Assembly (NCBI GenBank): GCA_964493945.1
Contig: CAZBQG010000157.1
Span: 1-10,557 of the forward strand
Reading direction: 5' to 3'
DNA: 10,557 nt
DNA from: CAZBQG01 sp964493945
Lineage (GTDB): Bacteria; Pseudomonadota; Alphaproteobacteria; Rhodospirillales; UBA2165
The notes under the pieces are model-generated. The model saw only the letters and a program-made list of their open reading frames with translations. It was not told where the DNA came from and did no database searches. Positions 6,655-10,557 of this stretch are shown here, piece after piece. Each line of letters starts with the position of its first letter. Position 1 is the first letter of the stretch. Made by a program: the position numbers and the translations under genes.

Positions 6655-7303
6655 ATGGTCAACGATCTTGATTTCGATGGAATGAATGACGGCTTAGAGT
6701 CGGATAATAATCAAAACACGCCCCCTGCCGGCCCTCTCCAACACCCGCCGGCCGCGGAGGCGGTCGGCGGGAAGCCGCGCACTCACTGCTCCATGAACGG
6801 GGAGACCATATCCGGGAGGATTACCGCTGGCGGCTGATGCCCCTGGAAGAACGCCACCAGAGGGAAGAACTGGGCCCCGCCGCCCCGCCGCAGTTCGACG
6901 AGCCGCCGGAGAAAGAAAAACTCCCCACCTTTCCCCGGGATGCGGACCGCGGCCAGTTTGATCCCCATATTGATTACATCTACGAAAACGACGCCTACCG
7001 CCCCGTCCGCCCCATGAACAGCGCTGGATGGATTATCTGGTGGGCAAGGGTGGGGAAGGTCTGGAGGGGGAGGCCAGGCCCGCCAATTGGATGGAGGAAT
7101 TAGAGAAGAAGTGGGACGAGGAAGAGGCAGAAAAGCTTGAGCCCGAACCAGAAGAAGAGCCCGGCCATGATGGTGCGTGGGATAGTGGCGTGTCACCCGG
7201 TCTGCCGTTTCCCCATATCAGGGACGGCAAAATCCTCAAGGACGGCTTCTGGCGCCCCATGACGCCCGAAGAGCAGGTCTTGCATTGCTACATATTCCCG
7301 CCC
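6655..7303 (+). pseudogene. Frameshifted gene for an acidic protein with an N-terminal DxDxDGxxDxxE motif
   Basis: Three consecutive reading frames join into one plausible protein. Frame A runs from ATG 6655 and ends in a stop before 6837. Frame B is open from about 6702 to a stop near 7101. Frame C continues from about 7010. Adding one G to the GGG at 6769-6771 links A to B, and adding one C to the CCCC at 7010-7013 links B to C. Both lesions thus look like single-base losses in short homopolymers. The joined product starts VNDLDFDGMNDGLESD, which contains the calcium-binding-type pattern DxDxDGxxDxxE. Charged segments follow, such as EDYRWRLMPLEERHQREEL, DPHIDYIYENDAYRPVRP, then HEQRWMDYLVGKGGEG, and a Glu-rich stretch. 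No known family is recognised. Its own stop is not seen: frame C runs on antisense into the 3' end of the methyltransferase gene, so the 3' end is probably lost or displaced and the end given is only where unique sequence stops. Promoter and ribosome binding site look intact. Sequencing error is an alternative to decay. Confidence 0.55.
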
Positions 7304-8536
7304 TCAATCCAATTGCAGGACCAGAACCTTGAGGTAGGCGGATTCGGGCAAATGAGGATGTACCGGATGGTCCGGTCCGGCACCTGCCTGGCGCAGGATG
7401 CGGCCCCGGCGCGACGCAGAGGCCAGGCCGCGGGCCACCTCCTTGGCGAAGGCCGTCGGTTCCACCTGATGGGAGCAGGACGCCAGCAAAAGAAAGCCGC
7501 CGGGGGCAACCAGCCGGGCCGCTTCCCGGGCCAGTTTGCGGTACCCCCTGAGCCCCGGGTTCAAATCCTTGCGGGCCGTGACGAAGGCCGGCGGATCGGC
7601 CACCACCAGATCGAATTTTTGGCCATCGGCTGAAAAATCATCCAGGGCCTTGAACACATCGGCCTTGCGGAATTGGCATTTTCCGCTGATCCCGTTCATC
7701 TCGGCGCCCTGCCCGGCCAGTTCCAATGCGGGGGCGGAACTGTCCACGCCCAGCACAATCTCGGCACCCGCCCGGGCGGCGGCCAGGCCGAAACCGCCCG
7801 TATGGCAATAGAGGTCCAGCACGCGCCCGCCCGCACTTAGCCCCGCCGCGAATTGACGGTTTTCGCGCTGGTCATAAAACCAGCCGGTCTTCTGCCCCGT
7901 TTCGGGATCGGCGGCGAAGTGAAGACCGCCTTCGCGCCCCTGGATTGGTCCGCTGGCGTCACCCTTGAGCACCCGGTGATAGCTGTCCAGACCTTCAGCG
8001 GCGCGGCCCCGGCTGTCGGCGCGGAGGATAACGGTGCGGGGCTCCACGACCCGGTCAAGGGCGGCCAGGAAAGGGGAGAGAAGATTTTCGGCCCCCGCCG
8101 TATTGATCTGGCAGACGGCTGTCTCCCCATAGCGGTCCACCACGAAGCCCGGCAGGCCGTCGGCCTCGGCATGAACCAGACGGTAAAAGGGATCGGCAAA
8201 AAGCTGCTGGCGCAGACCCAGCGCCCGGGCCAGCCTGGCGGCCAGAAAGTTCTCGTCTACCTTATCGTTACCCTCCGGGCTGAGAAGGCGGGCAGCAATC
8301 AGGGCATGGGGGTTGAAACTGGCCAGCCCCAAGGGCTTGCCGTCGGTGCGGGCCAGGCGCACCAGGCAGCCGGGCGCCAGCGCCTTGGCGGCTGTGTCCA
8401 TGCGGATTTCGTTGGAATAGACCCAGGGATGGCCGGCGCCCAAGCGTTTGTCGCCGCCGGGCTTGAGGAAGATCACCGCTGGCGAGGGTGGCGGGCCGTC
8501 TATGGGCTCACTGTCATCCGGAGTTTCAGTCGCCAA
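7304..8536 (-). CDS. rlmI: RlmI-type 23S rRNA (cytosine-C5) methyltransferase
   Basis: Class I SAM-dependent rRNA methyltransferase of 410 aa, close in size to E. coli RlmI, which makes m5C1962 in 23S rRNA. An N-terminal PUA-like RNA-binding domain (about residues 20-90) includes the typical HPWVYSNEI. It is followed by the EADGLPGFVVDRYG segment (124-137) and GQKTGWFYDQRENR (214-227). The Rossmann domain has the SAM-binding VLDLYCHTGGFG (239-250), GVDSS (263-267), DPPAF (314-318) and SCSHQ (353-357), where Cys354 is the likely catalytic residue. The C-terminal DHPVHPHLPESAYLK is an RlmI hallmark. The start is TTG at 8534-8536, with GGGAGG about 9 nt upstream inside the end of ggt; no nearer in-frame ATG keeps the PUA domain. 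It overlaps ggt by 11 bp, which indicates co-transcription. The exact target base in this organism is inferred from the family. Confidence 0.93.
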   Translation of the reverse strand: MATETPDDSEPIDGPPPSPAVIFLKPGGDKRLGAGHPWVYSNEIRMDTAAKALAPGCLVRLARTDGKPLGLASFNPHALIAARLLSPEGNDKVDENFLAARLARALGLRQQLFADPFYRLVHAEADGLPGFVVDRYGETAVCQINTAGAENLLSPFLAALDRVVEPRTVILRADSRGRAAEGLDSYHRVLKGDASGPIQGREGGLHFAADPETGQKTGWFYDQRENRQFAAGLSAGGRVLDLYCHTGGFGLAAARAGAEIVLGVDSSAPALELAGQGAEMNGISGKCQFRKADVFKALDDFSADGQKFDLVVADPPAFVTARKDLNPGLRGYRKLAREAARLVAPGGFLLLASCSHQVEPTAFAKEVARGLASASRRGRILRQAGAGPDHPVHPHLPESAYLKVLVLQLD

Positions 8537-10454
8537 CGGCCAAACCCTCCCGTCTTGGATCGGCGCCGCCGGAAAGGCCCTTGGGCGTCACCCGGATGGC
8601 ATGCAGGCCGCTGGTCATGCCCCGCTCGCGGACCACATGGCCCAGATCCTCAAGGGCTCCCCGCAAATCCGTGATCTCCCGGCCCTTTTCCAGATCGGTC
8701 GGTCCGTTGCGGTTGATGAAATGGGGGAGCGAGACGGCCTCCTGAACGTCCAGGCCCCAATCCAGGGTGGCGATCAGGGTTTTGGCGACGAAACCGATGA
8801 TGCGGGGGCCTCCCGGCGAGCCGACGGCCAGCACCAGCTTGCCTGATCCGTCGAAGACAAAAAATGGGCTCATGGAGGAGCGGGGCCGCTTTCCTGGCTC
8901 GACGCGGTTGGCTATTTGTTTGCCGTCGCGGCTGGGGCGGAAGGAAAAATCGGTCAATTGATTGTTCAGCAGAAAGCCCCGCACCAGAATCTTGGAGCCG
9001 AATGAAATCTGGATGCTCGACGTCATGGCAACCGCATTGCCATCCTTGTCGACCACATTGAGATGGGTGGTGGAGGGCCCTTCATGCCCCTCGCCCGGCG
9101 TTGCCAGCCGCCCGGTCCGCCGGCCCATTTTGCCTGGCTGCGCCTGGCCCATGCTGGTCTGGCGTGAAATCAGTTTGGCCCGTGCCCCCAGATAACCGGG
9201 ATCGATCAGCCGCCCCGTGGGAACCTTGGCAAAGGCCGGATCGGCCAGATACCGGTTGCGGTCGGCGAAGGCCAGGCGGCTCGCTTCACTGATCAGATGC
9301 ACCGCCTGGGCCGATCCGGGTTTGAGTTTGGCCAAATCAATATCCTGCAAGATGCCCAGAATCTGCAAGGTGGTCACCCCACCCGAACTGGGCGGCGCCA
9401 TGCCGCAAACCGCCCACATCCGATAGAGCGAACATAAGGGTTCGCGCTTGACCGCCCGGTAGGATTTCAAATCCACCAAATTCATGCGGCCCGGATTGGC
9501 GCCCGTGCCCCGGATCGCATCGACCATGGCGGAGGCCACTTCGCCTTCGTAAAAGGCGCGGGGGCCCTTTTCGGCGATAAGCCGGAAGGTGCGCGCCAAA
9601 GGCCTGTTGGTCAGCTTGGACCCGGCGGGTTTGGCCTTGCCTTCGACGTCCAGAAAATATGCCCGCGCTGCACTCAGATGTTTGAGATGCCTGGAGCCCG
9701 CGACCAGTTTGTTGAGCCTGGGCGAGATGGCAAATCCTTCCTCGGCCAAACGGATGGCAGGTTCAAACAATTTGGCCCAGGGCAGCTTGCCGTGCTCCTT
9801 ATGGGCCATGGCGAACATGTCCAGAAGCCCCGGGACACCCACCGCCAATCCGCCGGTAATTACCTGGAAGAATTTTTTAGGCTTTCCTTCCGGGCCCATG
9901 AACATGTCGGGCGTGGCCGCTCGGGGTGCGGTTTCGCGCCCGTCATAGGTTCCGATTTTTCCCGATTTGGCGGCGTAATGAAGCAGGAACCCGCCGCCGC
10001 CTATGCCTGAGGATTGGGGTTCCACCAGATTGAGCACCATCTGGGTGGTGATCGCCGCATCCACCGCCGAGCCGCCGCCCCTGAGAATTTCCAGCCCGGC
10101 GCGGGCGGCCAGGGGATTGGCCGCCGTTACCATTTGCCGTTTGGCCAGGACCGGCGGTTTTGAGAAATCCGCCTTGGCGGCGTGGGTCGGCGCTTCCGGA
10201 GGTGGCCGGAACTGAACCGCCGGCGCTGCCGGCCTGGCTATTGGAGTGGGTGGTGGGGCGGGCGGTTTTTCTTTTATTTTTCTTTCTTTTATCCGTTTGG
10301 GCGCTGGTTTGGCCATTATTTCTGGCTGGGCCGGCGCTTGGCTCGCGGGTGGGGGAGCCGTTTGGCTGACGCAGCCGCCTAGCGCCAAAACAAACGCCAG
10401 CAAGCAGCCCGGGAACAGGCCGCGCGCCACATTCGCATATGCCATGATGCCCAT
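8526..10454 (-). CDS. ggt: Gamma-glutamyltransferase, lipoprotein with Pro/Lys-rich tether
   Basis: Gamma-glutamyltranspeptidase (642 aa), which cleaves the gamma-glutamyl bond of glutathione and related compounds in the cell envelope. The precursor self-cleaves before a Thr into large and small subunits; here the site is GPS-TTHLNVVDKDGNAV with Thr462 as the predicted nucleophile. Other family motifs are GGGSAVDAAI (126-135), SSGIGGGGF (148-156), DGRETAP (171-177), PPSSGGVT (354-361), LNNQ..DF (496-503) and GSPGG (546-550). The N-terminus is a lipoprotein signal with lipobox LGGC (Cys28), so the enzyme should be lipid-anchored rather than freely periplasmic. Residues about 30-100 form a linker rich in Pro, Ala and Lys that standard GGTs of about 580 aa lack. 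The ATG at 10454 has AAGGGAAG some 8 nt upstream. A second ATG four codons in is possible. It is the first gene of a probable ggt-rlmI operon. Confidence 0.95.
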   Translation of the reverse strand: MGIMAYANVARGLFPGCLLAFVLALGGCVSQTAPPPASQAPAQPEIMAKPAPKRIKERKIKEKPPAPPPTPIARPAAPAVQFRPPPEAPTHAAKADFSKPPVLAKRQMVTAANPLAARAGLEILRGGGSAVDAAITTQMVLNLVEPQSSGIGGGGFLLHYAAKSGKIGTYDGRETAPRAATPDMFMGPEGKPKKFFQVITGGLAVGVPGLLDMFAMAHKEHGKLPWAKLFEPAIRLAEEGFAISPRLNKLVAGSRHLKHLSAARAYFLDVEGKAKPAGSKLTNRPLARTFRLIAEKGPRAFYEGEVASAMVDAIRGTGANPGRMNLVDLKSYRAVKREPLCSLYRMWAVCGMAPPSSGGVTTLQILGILQDIDLAKLKPGSAQAVHLISEASRLAFADRNRYLADPAFAKVPTGRLIDPGYLGARAKLISRQTSMGQAQPGKMGRRTGRLATPGEGHEGPSTTHLNVVDKDGNAVAMTSSIQISFGSKILVRGFLLNNQLTDFSFRPSRDGKQIANRVEPGKRPRSSMSPFFVFDGSGKLVLAVGSPGGPRIIGFVAKTLIATLDWGLDVQEAVSLPHFINRNGPTDLEKGREITDLRGALEDLGHVVRERGMTSGLHAIRVTPKGLSGGADPRREGLAVGD

Positions 10455-10557
10455 TTAACGGCTTCCCTTAATGATCAGGCGGTGGTCCCGCCAACCTTGG
10501 TCCCGGATAATGCCCTAGAACCACCGGCCGCGCCACGTTCAATCTTGTAAAAAAATT

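Noticed and set aside
7853..8674. Plus-strand open frame of 273 codons opposite rlmI
   Set aside because: It is a shadow of the methyltransferase, whose catalytic motifs are all in the minus-strand frame.
10514..10542. Candidate ggt promoter with TTGAAC (10537-10542, minus strand) and a box 17 bp away
   Set aside because: The -35 box is fair, but the -10 position reads TCTAGG, matching only half of the consensus.
1..10557. Frequent GGGCCC palindromes across the window
   Set aside because: They fall mostly in Gly-Pro/Ala codon contexts of a GC-rich genome; without a genome-wide count there is no basis to call them a signal.

Overview
The window reads as chromosomal DNA of a GC-rich Gram-negative bacterium. 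The rpmH-rnpA-yidD-yidC order, the YidC sequence, the outer-envelope lipoprotein signal and the codon use point to an alphaproteobacterium, probably of Rhodospirillales type. The class is an inference from family resemblance; the species cannot be named from the sequence alone.

Region 1 (1-2508, minus strand) is the conserved ribosome/membrane-insertion operon. A sigma70-like promoter at 2480-2508 drives rpmH (L34, GTG start), then rnpA, yidD (TTG start) and yidC, whose 3' end lies outside the window. Spacing is tight: 20 bp, 1 bp and an 8-bp overlap. Region 2 (2438-2805) is the divergent intergenic space. It is largely filled by a 182-bp nearly self-complementary element (2526-2707) with perfect 25-bp terminal inverted repeats ending in CTAG. 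It looks like a MITE or other non-autonomous mobile element and begins 17 bp upstream of the rpmH -35 box.

Region 3 (2806-6418, plus strand) is a probable three-gene operon: a TVP38/TMEM64 (VTT-domain) membrane protein, a MerA/Lpd-like flavoprotein disulfide reductase with a CxxxxC redox motif, and an orphan two-TM HAMP sensor histidine kinase. The first two are a recurrent pairing in bacteria. The kinase makes the set look like a membrane/redox module with its own sensor, but no response regulator is in the window.

Region 4 (6419-7303) is AT-richer at its 5' end. It carries a near-consensus promoter with ATGAGAT repeats and a good ribosome binding site in front of a gene broken by two single-base frameshifts in homopolymer runs. 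The reconstructed product is an acidic protein that starts with a DxDxDGxxDxxE calcium-binding-type motif; I do not recognise the rest.

Region 5 (7304-10454, minus strand) holds a gamma-glutamyltransferase made as a lipoprotein with a long Pro/Lys-rich tether, followed with an 11-bp overlap by an RlmI-type 23S rRNA m5C methyltransferase. The last ~100 bp (10455-10557) are the ggt upstream region. I see no tRNA, rRNA, CRISPR array, phage gene or transposase gene. The most notable items are the palindromic element, the VTT-flavoprotein-kinase module and the decayed gene with intact expression signals.
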